A DNA stretch of 20,819 nt from CBCXVS01 sp965178525 (GTDB lineage: Bacteria > Tectomicrobia > Entotheonellia > Entotheonellales > Entotheonellaceae): contig CBCXVS010000120.1 in assembly GCA_965178525.1 (NCBI GenBank), forward strand, positions 1-20,819, written 5' to 3'. The notes under the pieces were generated by a model. That model was not told the DNA's origin and did not search any database. It worked only from the letters and a program-made list of their open reading frames with translations. Below are positions 1 through 6,792 of the stretch, one piece after another (the first letter of the stretch is position 1; every line of letters starts with the position of its first letter). A program made the position numbers and the translations under genes.

Positions 1-76
1 CTTGAGCCGTGTGCGATGAAAGTCGCCCGCACGGTTCTGAGGGGGGGGGCATGGCGACATGATGCCCCTACCCGAT
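1..76 (+). mobile_element. Group II intron, 3' end (domains V and VI)
   Basis: Positions 4-38 fold as a 35-nt group II intron domain V. Its lower stem pairs 5-11 with 30-36 and contains the catalytic AGC at 5-7. The upper stem GCGA/TCGC is closed by a GAAA tetraloop at 18-21. Domain VI follows at about 41-72, a G-rich strand pairing with ATGCCCC at 62-68, and the 3' end CTACCCGAT is of the usual bacterial type. The 3' splice site falls near 76/77. The rest of the intron, including any reverse transcriptase/maturase, lies upstream of the window. The intron is in the sense direction relative to the gene it interrupts. The family call is secure from structure; the exact class and boundary are less sure. 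Confidence 0.88.
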
Positions 77-344
77 GTTCAAAACCATCAAGCCGGGAGG
101 CTATCCTGTGGGGCCGATCCGCCGGCCTCCCCATATCCATCTCAAGGTGACGGGCGGCTTTTACCCAGTGTGAATGACGCAAATGTACTTCGCTGGAGAG
201 GCGCTGAACCAGAGCGATCCACTTCTCGGCGCGATACCACCATCCGCACGAAAGCAACTCATCATCGAACCGACCCGCAACCCCAGCAGTGCGGAGGAAA
301 ATCTCTGCCCGTTCGATCTGGTGGTGCAATCCTTCGACGCATAG
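77..344 (+). pseudogene. Intradiol ring-cleavage dioxygenase, 3' exon fragment with in-frame TGA
   Basis: Reading from TTC at 78 gives FKTIKPGGYP, then RPPHIHLKV, then TQMYFAG, ending at TAG 342-344. This is the C-terminal half of the intradiol dioxygenase family (catechol, hydroxyquinol or protocatechuate 3,4-dioxygenase type). The HIH in RPPHIH supplies the two histidine ligands of the non-haem iron. The 5' half, with the tyrosine ligands, must lie upstream of the intron. An in-frame TGA at 171-173 separates GFYPV from MTQMYF without a frame change, so even a spliced message would not give a full product unless this is a sequencing error. Substrate cannot be told from this fragment. Confidence 0.8.
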
Positions 345-421
345 GCGAACCCTCGCACGATCCCTTCGACACGTGTGCGGCGGGTTGTCGGGAAAAATGG
401 GCCGGCACCAGATCGGTTTTC

Positions 422-450
422 TTGTTCTATCACACATATTGATCTATATT
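422..450 (+). promoter_or_regulatory. Sigma70-type promoter of the phd-parE operon
   Basis: TTGTTC at 422-427 and TATATT at 445-450 are separated by exactly 17 nt, and start codons lie about 40 nt downstream. The 10-mer ACATATTGAT occurs at 434-443 inside the spacer and again at 483-492 across the antitoxin start. That arrangement would suit autorepression by a Phd-type antitoxin. Promoter assignment is by consensus only. Confidence 0.5.
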
Positions 451-489
451 CAGCTCTAAATACCAGTCTAAATTCGGAGAAACATATTG

Positions 490-777
490 ATGAAATCTCC
501 CCATATCTCTGAAGACATCCTTGCTATTGGAGAAGCGAAAGCGCAACTCTCCCAGGTGCTGCGGCGACTTCGCGAATCACAACGTCCCATTGTCATTACG
601 CAGAACGGCCGTCCCGCCGCAGTCCTTATTACACCCGAAGAATTCGATCGGCTCCGGGAACTGGATCACTTTCTGGAAGCCGTACACGAAGGCTTAGCGG
701 ATGCGGAAGCCGGTCGAGTTGTGGACGATGATGCCCTGACCAAGGAACTCGACATAGCACTGGGATCTCCTGATTAG
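490..777 (+). CDS. Phd/YefM-family type II antitoxin
   Basis: This 95-residue protein has the Phd/YefM layout. The N-terminal DNA-binding half includes GEAKAQLSQVLRRLRES, PIVITQNGRPAAVLI and the PEEFDRLREL helix. An acidic C-terminal tail would wrap the toxin. ATG 490 is chosen over TTG 487 because GGAGA at 476-480 is 9 nt upstream. The toxin start follows its stop by only 2 nt, as is typical for an antitoxin-toxin operon. The partner toxin is interrupted, so this is now an orphan antitoxin that may still repress its promoter or neutralise related toxins elsewhere. The family is clear from sequence; current function is inferred. Confidence 0.9.
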   Translation: MKSPHISEDILAIGEAKAQLSQVLRRLRESQRPIVITQNGRPAAVLITPEEFDRLRELDHFLEAVHEGLADAEAGRVVDDDALTKELDIALGSPD

Positions 778-779
778 CC

Positions 780-1323
780 ATGAGACTCCGCTGGACAGAC
801 CGCGCGCGGCGTGACCTCCTCGCCATCGGGCGCTACATCGCTCGGGATAACCCGAATGGCATTAAGTTAAGAATAAAGCTTTTATTACCAATGGATTAGG
901 GCTCATGGCAGTTTGTCCTTGGAGACCGCTATCCGGTGCTCATCCTCCGACATAGACGGATCGCGGGCTCCATTGCTGTTTTGCCTCTGGCAGACTCGCT
1001 TTGGCCCGGATGAACGAGGCAGCGAGAATCCCAAATAAGCTGTTGTTTATAAATGCGTTAGGCTTAACTTAATGCCATTCCGAGATAACCCCGCTACAGC
1101 ACGACGCTGGGTTGAGCGTCTCCGAGAACGTGCCAGACAGGCTGCACATGCTCCAATGGCTGGCCGCATGGCGCCAGAAGTGCAGAGAACCGATATTCGT
1201 GAGGTATTTCTGCGTACTTACCGAATCGTCTATCGTGTGCGGGAAGATGCGATCGAGATTCTCACGGTGTTTGAGGAGCATCGTCGTTTCAATGTGGAAG
1301 ACATCCGCGAAGATGATCCCTAA
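780..1323 (+). pseudogene. ParE/RelE-family toxin gene split by an inserted element
   Basis: The 5' part (780-853) encodes MRLRWTDRARRDLLAIGRY followed by IARDNP. The 3' part (1092-1323) encodes ATARRWVERLRERARQA through VFEEHRRF. Removing 854-1091 (the element plus one copy of the target duplication) restores one open frame of about 100 residues. That frame has the usual ParE order: N-terminal WTDRARRDL, the central helical pair, then REVFLRTYRIVYRV and the C-terminal IEILTVFEEHRRF. As it stands, the 5' part runs into a TAG at 897-899. The 3' part could only start from an ATG at 1072 in the element's repeat, giving an N-terminally truncated product. ParE toxins act on gyrase; this copy is probably inactive. 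Confidence 0.88.
854..1080. mobile_element. 227-bp IS remnant or MITE-like element with 18-bp terminal inverted repeats
   Basis: The ends are GAATGGCATTAAGTTAAG at 854-871 and its exact reverse complement at 1063-1080. Flanking 11-mers CGGGATAACCC (843-853) and CGAGATAACCC (1081-1091) differ at one base and look like a target duplication. No transposase is encoded. The interior holds only a short open stretch after TAG 897-899, and I recognise no transposase motif in it. A duplication of 10-13 bp would fit IS4-type transposases, but the family is not established. It could be a MITE mobilised in trans or an internally deleted IS. Confidence 0.82.
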
Positions 1324-1429
1324 GCGCTCCTGGCATAGCTCCCGACCCTGAAGGTTGTCTCATGTCTTTACACAGTGTCGCGCAACCGTTCCAAAGGACA
1401 CGGTGCACGGCGTACATCCTACGTCTGGG

Positions 1430-2170
1430 ATGACGGTGCTTGACCTACCTCTATGGCTCTGGGCTGTCGCCCTGATCACGGCCCTCATCGCCTCAACGGT
1501 CACCACCGTCACCGGCATCGGGGCGGGCCTCATCACCTATGGCATCCTGGGATTTTTCTTCGATCTCCAAGTCCTCATCCCACTCGTGGCGCCAGCGCAA
1601 TTACTCGCGGTGAGCGTCCGGTGCTGGTTGTTTCGACATCATATCCACTGGCGTTTAGCGGGGTATTTCTTTCTCGGCGTCATCCCCGGCATCTACGGCG
1701 GCACCCTGCTCTTCCAGGCGTTGTCAGAGCTCGTGCTGCGTCGTGTACTCGGGGTATTTTTGCTGAGTTTTGCCCTGTACGAATGGAGGCGCAACAAAGA
1801 CGTACGAACAGCGCCGCACACCGCGCTCCTCCCCCTCGGCGGCCTTGGGGCGGGGGTTTTACTCGGCAGTGTTGGGGTGCCGGGTCCTTTGCTCGCCGTG
1901 GTTTTCTTACGCTACGGGATGATCAAAGAACCCCTTGTGGCGATGATTTCCTTGTTCTTCGTGCTTGGCAACGTACAACGCACGGTCTTGTACTGGCATC
2001 AGGGGCGCTTGGGAGAGGACAGCCTGAGACTGGCCATCATGATGGGTATGGCGATGATCGCAGGTGTGTACCTGGGGCGGCTGATCCTACCGCGGATCAG
2101 CCGAGAAGTCTTTGTGCGTTTGGTCTTGATTATGCTGCTGCTCTTTGGCGTGAAATTCCTCGTATGGTAG
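1430..2170 (+). CDS. TauE/SafE (TSUP) family membrane permease
   Basis: A 246-residue, strongly hydrophobic protein with about eight predicted membrane segments. Conserved TSUP features include the N-terminal STVTTVTGIGAGLI segment (residues about 21-34) and a matching second-half GSVGVPGPLLAVVFLRYG segment, as expected for an internally duplicated fold. Members export or import sulfite, sulfoacetate or other small organosulfur or carboxylate anions; the substrate here is unknown. ATG 1430 gives the family's usual N-terminus but has no clear ribosome site. GTG 1403, with AAAGGA at 1393-1398, and TTG 1355 are in-frame alternatives. It stands alone on the plus strand, 107 nt past the toxin remnant, and converges on hyuA with only 14 nt between stops. 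Confidence 0.82.
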   Translation: MTVLDLPLWLWAVALITALIASTVTTVTGIGAGLITYGILGFFFDLQVLIPLVAPAQLLAVSVRCWLFRHHIHWRLAGYFFLGVIPGIYGGTLLFQALSELVLRRVLGVFLLSFALYEWRRNKDVRTAPHTALLPLGGLGAGVLLGSVGVPGPLLAVVFLRYGMIKEPLVAMISLFFVLGNVQRTVLYWHQGRLGEDSLRLAIMMGMAMIAGVYLGRLILPRISREVFVRLVLIMLLLFGVKFLVW

Positions 2171-2184
2171 TGAGGCTAATCGTC

Positions 2185-4278
2185 TCAAGAGGGTAAATCC
2201 ATGATGATATTGCCATACGCATCCAGGACGGCCCGAGCCGCAGGCGGAATGACACACGTGGCGTCATACTCTTCGATAATGCACGGCCCCGCTCGTTCCG
2301 CTGCGAGGTCTGCCCGACGCAGCACCGGCGTCTGCAGCCAACCCGTGTCCAACCCGAAATAGGCTTGGCGCGAGGTCGGATGGGCGGCTTCTTCACCCAC
2401 CTCGGGACGAAGGGTTTGAGGCATGCGCGACCGATCGGGTATCCCCTGCCCGACCACCTGAATATTGACCAGTTCCACGGGCTCTTCCGGCCCGGCCCGG
2501 TGGCCGTACGTGCGCTCGTGCTCCTGCCCGAATGATTCCTCTAACATGCGGACCGCCTCGGCATCCAGATGGCCATCCGGCACCGGTACTGTCAGCTCGA
2601 AGGTCTGGCCCTGGTAGTGCATATTCACCGCCCGGCGAATACGCATCTGCTGCGGCGTGAAACCGTCCGACTGCAGTTGGGCTCTCGCCGCTGCTGCGAT
2701 CTGATCCCAGGCATCGTTGAGTTCCTGCGGATCGGTGCGGCGCAACAGGCGGCGGAACGTACGAGAATAGTGATGCTCAACATCGGCATAGAGAAGCCCA
2801 AAGGACGAAAACAACCCTGGCGACGGGGGCACAACGATACGATGCATGCCCAGCGCCTCCGCCATGCCCGCGGCAAAGAGCGGGCCGTTACCGCCGAAGG
2901 CAAACAGCGCGTAATTCCTGGGGTCGCGGCCGCGCTCAGTCGATACGGCTTTGATCGCTCGGATCATGTTCGAGGCGGCAATCTGATGCGCGCCATATGC
3001 CGCATGCGCCAGGGATAAGCCGAGCGGCGTAGCGATTGTCTCCTCAAATACCTGATGCGCCTTGTCGGCATGCAACGTTAAGGCGCCGCCGACCAGGTAT
3101 GATGGGTTGATGTAGCCGAGGATGAGATTCGCATCGGTGATGGTGGGCTCGGTCCCGCCCATATCGTAGCAGAGCGGCCCGGGCAGGGCGCCAGCGCTCT
3201 GCGGCCCGACCTGCAACGAGCCGCCGTCATCAATCCAGACAATGGAGCCACCTCCCGCACCGACTTCTGCCAGATCGATCGCCGGCACTTTCAGCATATA
3301 ACCAGCGCCGGTAAGCAACCGCGACCCCATCATGATGCCGCCGCCGACCTGATATTCGAGCGACCGCGTCACCTCTCCACGTTCTACCAGCGACGCCTTG
3401 GCCGTCGTGCCGCCCATGTCGAAGGTAATAATGTTGGACAAATCGAGCGCACGCGCCAGGGTCTGCGCCCCGATGACCCCACCTGCCGGACCGGACTCGA
3501 TGATGTTCATCGGCTTGCTGGCGGCTTCATCCGCGGTCGTCAAGCCGCCATTCGATTGCATCAGCAACAGCGGCGCCATGACGCGCTTGGCATCGAGATC
3601 CTGGCGCAGCGTGTCCAGATACCGCGCCACGATGGGCATCACATAGGTGTTGATCACTGTGGTGGACGTGCGCTCATACTCCTTAATTTCTGGCAAAACG
3701 TCGTAACTGATGCAGCAGGGCAAGGCCGGCGCTTTGCAGACAATCTTGTCCTTGATCATGTGCTCATGGACAGGGTTTGCATACGCATGCAGTAGGCAGA
3801 CGGCAATGGCTTCAACGCCTTCCGCTAACAGCAGATCGACTGCCCGTTCGGCCTCTGCGGCATCGAGTGGTTGCTCGATGCCGCCCTGGGCATTGACGCG
3901 TTCATCCACCACCACCCGGAGATAGCGCGGCGCCAACGGCGGCGGCTTCTGCCAGGTCAGATCATAGAGGCGGGGCATGCGCAAGTTGCGGATCTCCAGC
4001 ACATCGCGGAAGCCCTTGGTGGTAATCAGCCCGGTTCTAGCGCCTTTTAATTCCAGAATCGCATTGGAGGCGACGGTCGTCCCATGGCGCACCTCCTCCA
4101 CATCCGCACCGCGCAAGCCCGTCTCGCCAAAGACGGTATCAAGTCCCTCGGCAATGGCCCGGGCGTAATTGTCAACGCTCGAGGCAATCTTTTTGGTGTG
4201 CAGCGCCCCATCCGCGCCCAGAAAGACAATGTCGGTAAACGTGCCGCCAATATCCACGCCAACCCGAAATCCTGTCAT
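2185..4278 (-). CDS. hyuA: Hydantoinase/oxoprolinase family subunit A (HyuA-like)
   Basis: A 697-residue protein of normal HyuA length. It opens with the ASKHA-type ATP motif GVDIGGTFTDIVF (about residues 7-19) and continues with RHGTTVASNAILE, SNGGLT, IIESGPAGG, FDMGGTTAKASLV, GAGGGSIVWID and FGGNGPLFA. The family uses ATP to phosphorylate or open amide or lactam rings (N-methylhydantoinase, 5-oxoprolinase, caprolactamase) or to carboxylate acetophenone. It works as a complex with subunit B. The exact substrate is not readable. ATG 4278 is preferred because GGAGG just after the hyuB stop is 8 nt upstream; ATG 4284 is closer than ideal. It follows hyuB with a 13-nt gap, implying coupled expression of a cytosolic complex. 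Confidence 0.92.
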   Translation of the reverse strand: MTGFRVGVDIGGTFTDIVFLGADGALHTKKIASSVDNYARAIAEGLDTVFGETGLRGADVEEVRHGTTVASNAILELKGARTGLITTKGFRDVLEIRNLRMPRLYDLTWQKPPPLAPRYLRVVVDERVNAQGGIEQPLDAAEAERAVDLLLAEGVEAIAVCLLHAYANPVHEHMIKDKIVCKAPALPCCISYDVLPEIKEYERTSTTVINTYVMPIVARYLDTLRQDLDAKRVMAPLLLMQSNGGLTTADEAASKPMNIIESGPAGGVIGAQTLARALDLSNIITFDMGGTTAKASLVERGEVTRSLEYQVGGGIMMGSRLLTGAGYMLKVPAIDLAEVGAGGGSIVWIDDGGSLQVGPQSAGALPGPLCYDMGGTEPTITDANLILGYINPSYLVGGALTLHADKAHQVFEETIATPLGLSLAHAAYGAHQIAASNMIRAIKAVSTERGRDPRNYALFAFGGNGPLFAAGMAEALGMHRIVVPPSPGLFSSFGLLYADVEHHYSRTFRRLLRRTDPQELNDAWDQIAAAARAQLQSDGFTPQQMRIRRAVNMHYQGQTFELTVPVPDGHLDAEAVRMLEESFGQEHERTYGHRAGPEEPVELVNIQVVGQGIPDRSRMPQTLRPEVGEEAAHPTSRQAYFGLDTGWLQTPVLRRADLAAERAGPCIIEEYDATCVIPPAARAVLDAYGNIIMDLPS

Positions 4279-4291
4279 CGCCATCCCCTCC

Positions 4292-6089
4292 TCACGCGGC
4301 GCTTTCCGAGCGTTTCGGGGGATCGTCCCAGAGCACTTGCGGCGCTTCAGTCCAACCGCGCGCCGCACGCAAATCCGCACGCCGCCGCCGGGTGGCATCC
4401 TCCTCCACCGTCCACGTCGCCGAATCGATCACCACGCCGTAGTCATCCGCGGCAACCGCTAGGCTAATCAGCTCGTTCCGCACGTCTTGCAACACCGCCG
4501 CCGGGTCGCGCTGCAACGGATCACCCCAGCCTCCGGCGCCCGCGACTTCATGACGGAAGACGTCACCCCGCGTGATGGTCATGGTTACCTTCGAATCCAG
4601 CAGGCGATTCTCCCCCTGTGGATTCAGGTAATTCACCGACGGCTTGCCCGGGTGGCCGCCATAGAGGCCATAGGGACGGATGGTGTGCCGATCGGCGCGC
4701 ACCTGCAACACGCCCTCGTCTTCCCGGAAGCGATAGTCCCGGCGATATGGCGTGCCGCCGCGATACAGGCCGGCACCGGCTTTATCGGGCACGAATTCGT
4801 AGGCCAGAATGTCAATGGGATGTTCGACTTCGGTGACTTCGACAGACGCTGAGGCCATATTGGCAAACATGTTGGAATTGCCGTCGAGGCCATCCGCAAA
4901 GGGCCTTCCACCCCAAGTGCCGCAGGTAAAATCAACATAAATGAACGGTGTCCGATCGGCATAATAGCCGCCAATCGAAATCCCTGTATTGCCGCCGTCC
5001 GAGGCCGCAAACACTTGATCCGGCACCATTTGCGCCAGGGCCCCGAAACAGCAGTCAACCATGCGAAAGCCTGTTAAGCCCCGAGCGGCACAGGCGGCAG
5101 GCAGGACCGCGTTGGCAATCGTGCCCGGCGGCGCCATGACCGCAATGGCCCGAAACACGCCTTCATTATTCGGAATCCCGGGCGGGAGAATNNNNNNNNN
5201 NCGCACAGTATGTCGCCGCTTTGGTAAACGACAGCGTGTTGTTGATCGCGCCTTTCACCTGCGGTGAACTCCCGGTCCAGTCGGCATGCAGATGGTCATC
5301 GCGTTTCGTGAAGGTCACCACAAGAGGGATCGGTTTGCCGACATCGATGCCATCGTCATCGATCCAATCCTCGAAGCGGTAGACGCCATCGGGCAGCTTC
5401 CGAATCGCCGCCCGGGTCAGCCGTTCGGCGTAGTCGATCACCTCCTGCATATAGTCTGTGACCGTGTCCGCACCGTATTTCTCGACCAGTTCGCCAAACT
5501 GCTTTTCCGCAATATGACAGGCCGCGAGCTGGGCCCGGAGATCCCCAAAAACCTTGACGGGTACCCGCACGTTCTTCTCGATCAAGGCAAACAGCGTTTC
5601 ATTGCGCTTCCCGGCCTCAAACATCTTCAGGGGCGGAATGCGCAACCCCTCGGCGTAAATCTCCGTGGAATCCGAGGCGTTCGAACCCGCCACACGTCCG
5701 CCCACATCGGTGTGGTGGCAGACCGTGGCGGCGAACGCCAGGCGCTGGCCGTCCACAAAGAGCGGTTTGAACACGAAAATATCCGGCAGGTGCATGCCGC
5801 CATCGAAGGGATCGTTCATGATGAAGATATCACCGGGTGCAATGGTGTCGCCGTAGTGCCGCATGGTCGCGTCGAGGGCCGTAGGAATCGAGCCCAGATG
5901 ACCGGGAAGCGTTAGCCCTTGCGCCACCAGCTTGCCGTCAGCGTCGGCAAAGGCGGTAGAAAAATCCATGTTGTCTTTCAACACGCCGGAATAGGTCGTG
6001 CGGGTAATGGTCAGCGCCATTTCATCGGCGATGGAGAAGAGCGCGTTTTTGAACAATTCGAATGCGATCGGATCGCGAGGCACGGTCAT
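4292..6089 (-). CDS. hyuB: Hydantoinase/oxoprolinase family subunit B (HyuB-like), spanning an assembly gap
   Basis: The N-terminal 296 residues (6089-5202) carry FELFKNALFSIADEMA, NDPFDGGMHLPDIFVF, CHHTDVGGRV and NASDSTEIYAEGLRIPP. The C-terminal 299 residues (5191-4292) carry IPNNEGVFRAI, GALAQMVPD, GTWGGRPFADG and AGAGGWGDP. These match consecutive parts of the HyuB family. The halves are in different frames across the 10 Ns, so the gap length is nominal; homologues suggest only a few residues are missing. HyuB is the partner of HyuA in ATP-dependent hydantoinase, oxoprolinase or carboxylase complexes. AAGGAG lies about 8 nt before ATG 6089. The start overlaps the stop of the zinc-finger gene upstream (ATGA). 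Confidence 0.9.
5192..5201. other. Scaffold gap (10 N) inside hyuB
   Basis: Ten Ns interrupt hyuB between TYCA and ILPPGIPNNEG. Ten is not a multiple of three, and taken literally it would shift the frame. The run is therefore a placeholder rather than a measured length. Confidence 0.97.
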
Positions 6090-6358
6090 TGGGTCATCTC
6101 CTTGCGATTGGTCTCATCTGACACGGAGAACACCGGAACGGAAATGGTCTTTGTCGGCTTTATGTCACTTGAAGCAATCGCATCTATGAGTTCTAAGACG
6201 TCCGAACGAAAATAGGTTTCGCCACACTGCTGGCACACCTCAGCAGGGACATCTTCAAAAAGAAGAATTTTTTCTCCCCATAAATGAATATGGTTAACCT
6301 GCTCCTCCAAGAGATTGCCTTTGCAAACATAACAAGACTGCATCATCTCAACACCCAT
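6086..6358 (-). CDS. YgiT/MqsA-type zinc-finger protein (antitoxin-like)
   Basis: A 90-residue protein with the two CxxC pairs of the YgiT/MqsA N-terminal zinc domain: SCYVCKG (about residues 8-14) and EVCQQCGETYF (about 41-51). The conserved stretch around VPAEVC and the FRSDVLELI helix follow. It lacks the C-terminal HTH of full MqsA, as do many YgiT-type proteins that pair with DUF4258 toxin-like proteins. Such a partner lies directly upstream with a 7-nt gap. ATG 6358 is the longest start, and ATG 6346 or 6343 are possible. Its TGA overlaps the hyuB ATG by 4 nt, and the hyuB ribosome site lies within its last codons. Antitoxin function is inferred from family and pairing. Confidence 0.85.
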   Translation of the reverse strand: MGVEMMQSCYVCKGNLLEEQVNHIHLWGEKILLFEDVPAEVCQQCGETYFRSDVLELIDAIASSDIKPTKTISVPVFSVSDETNRKEMTQ

Positions 6359-6365
6359 CTCTATC

Positions 6366-6698
6366 CTATCGTACGGCCCAATCTATCCACAGATCAGGGT
6401 TCGGCCGATAGACGGTGATGATTACGAGTATCTCAACAAGAGAGACACCACAGACAAGATGAATGGAAAGATTCTGTTCAGTAAATCCTAGCACTAAACA
6501 GCTTGCCCCTCTTGGGTCGTCCAGGTAAATTTCCACGATCTGACATCGCGTTGACAGCAGAGCCTCTTCAATCTCTCGAATGGTGATTTTATCAGCTTCG
6601 CGTTCCCTTTCGGAGTGCATTGTCAAACGGTATTGCCGGTTGCTCACCTTTTGTCGAATATCGGCGATGAGGGCGTTGTCGTCCCCGTTGTTGTACAC
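6366..6698 (-). CDS. DUF4258 family protein (putative toxin partner)
   Basis: A 110-residue protein with the DUF4258 pattern: RLTMHSEREREADKITI (a conserved His followed by Arg/Glu residues), then EIEEALLSTRCQIVEIY, then LGFTEQNLSIHLV, and a C-terminal IITVYRPNPDLW. DUF4258 proteins have a small RelE/BrnT-like look and often sit directly before a YgiT-type zinc-finger gene, which is the case here. The biochemical activity is not established. GTG 6698 is chosen because AGGAAA lies 6 nt upstream. It is the first gene of the four-gene minus-strand operon that continues into hyuB and hyuA. Confidence 0.8.
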   Translation of the reverse strand: MYNNGDDNALIADIRQKVSNRQYRLTMHSEREREADKITIREIEEALLSTRCQIVEIYLDDPRGASCLVLGFTEQNLSIHLVCGVSLVEILVIITVYRPNPDLWIDWAVR

Positions 6699-6792
6699 GG
6701 CGTTTTCCTATGGCCCACACGACTCGCGTCAGTATCGCATACACGCTTGTGTCCATGATAGCAAAAATACCGCTAATCGAGTCGGACAGCGA

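Noticed and set aside
59..442. 127-codon open frame starting at the intron end
   Set aside because: It begins inside intron domain VI and overlaps the dioxygenase remnant in another frame; its composition is not protein-like.
1072..1323. Stand-alone 83-codon gene starting with MPFRDNP
   Set aside because: Its start codon lies in the inserted element's inverted repeat and the rest is the C-terminal part of the split ParE toxin, so it is a by-product of the insertion.
2171..2184. Terminator between the convergent permease and hyuA genes
   Set aside because: Only a 4-bp TGAG/CTCA pairing with no T run; too weak to call.
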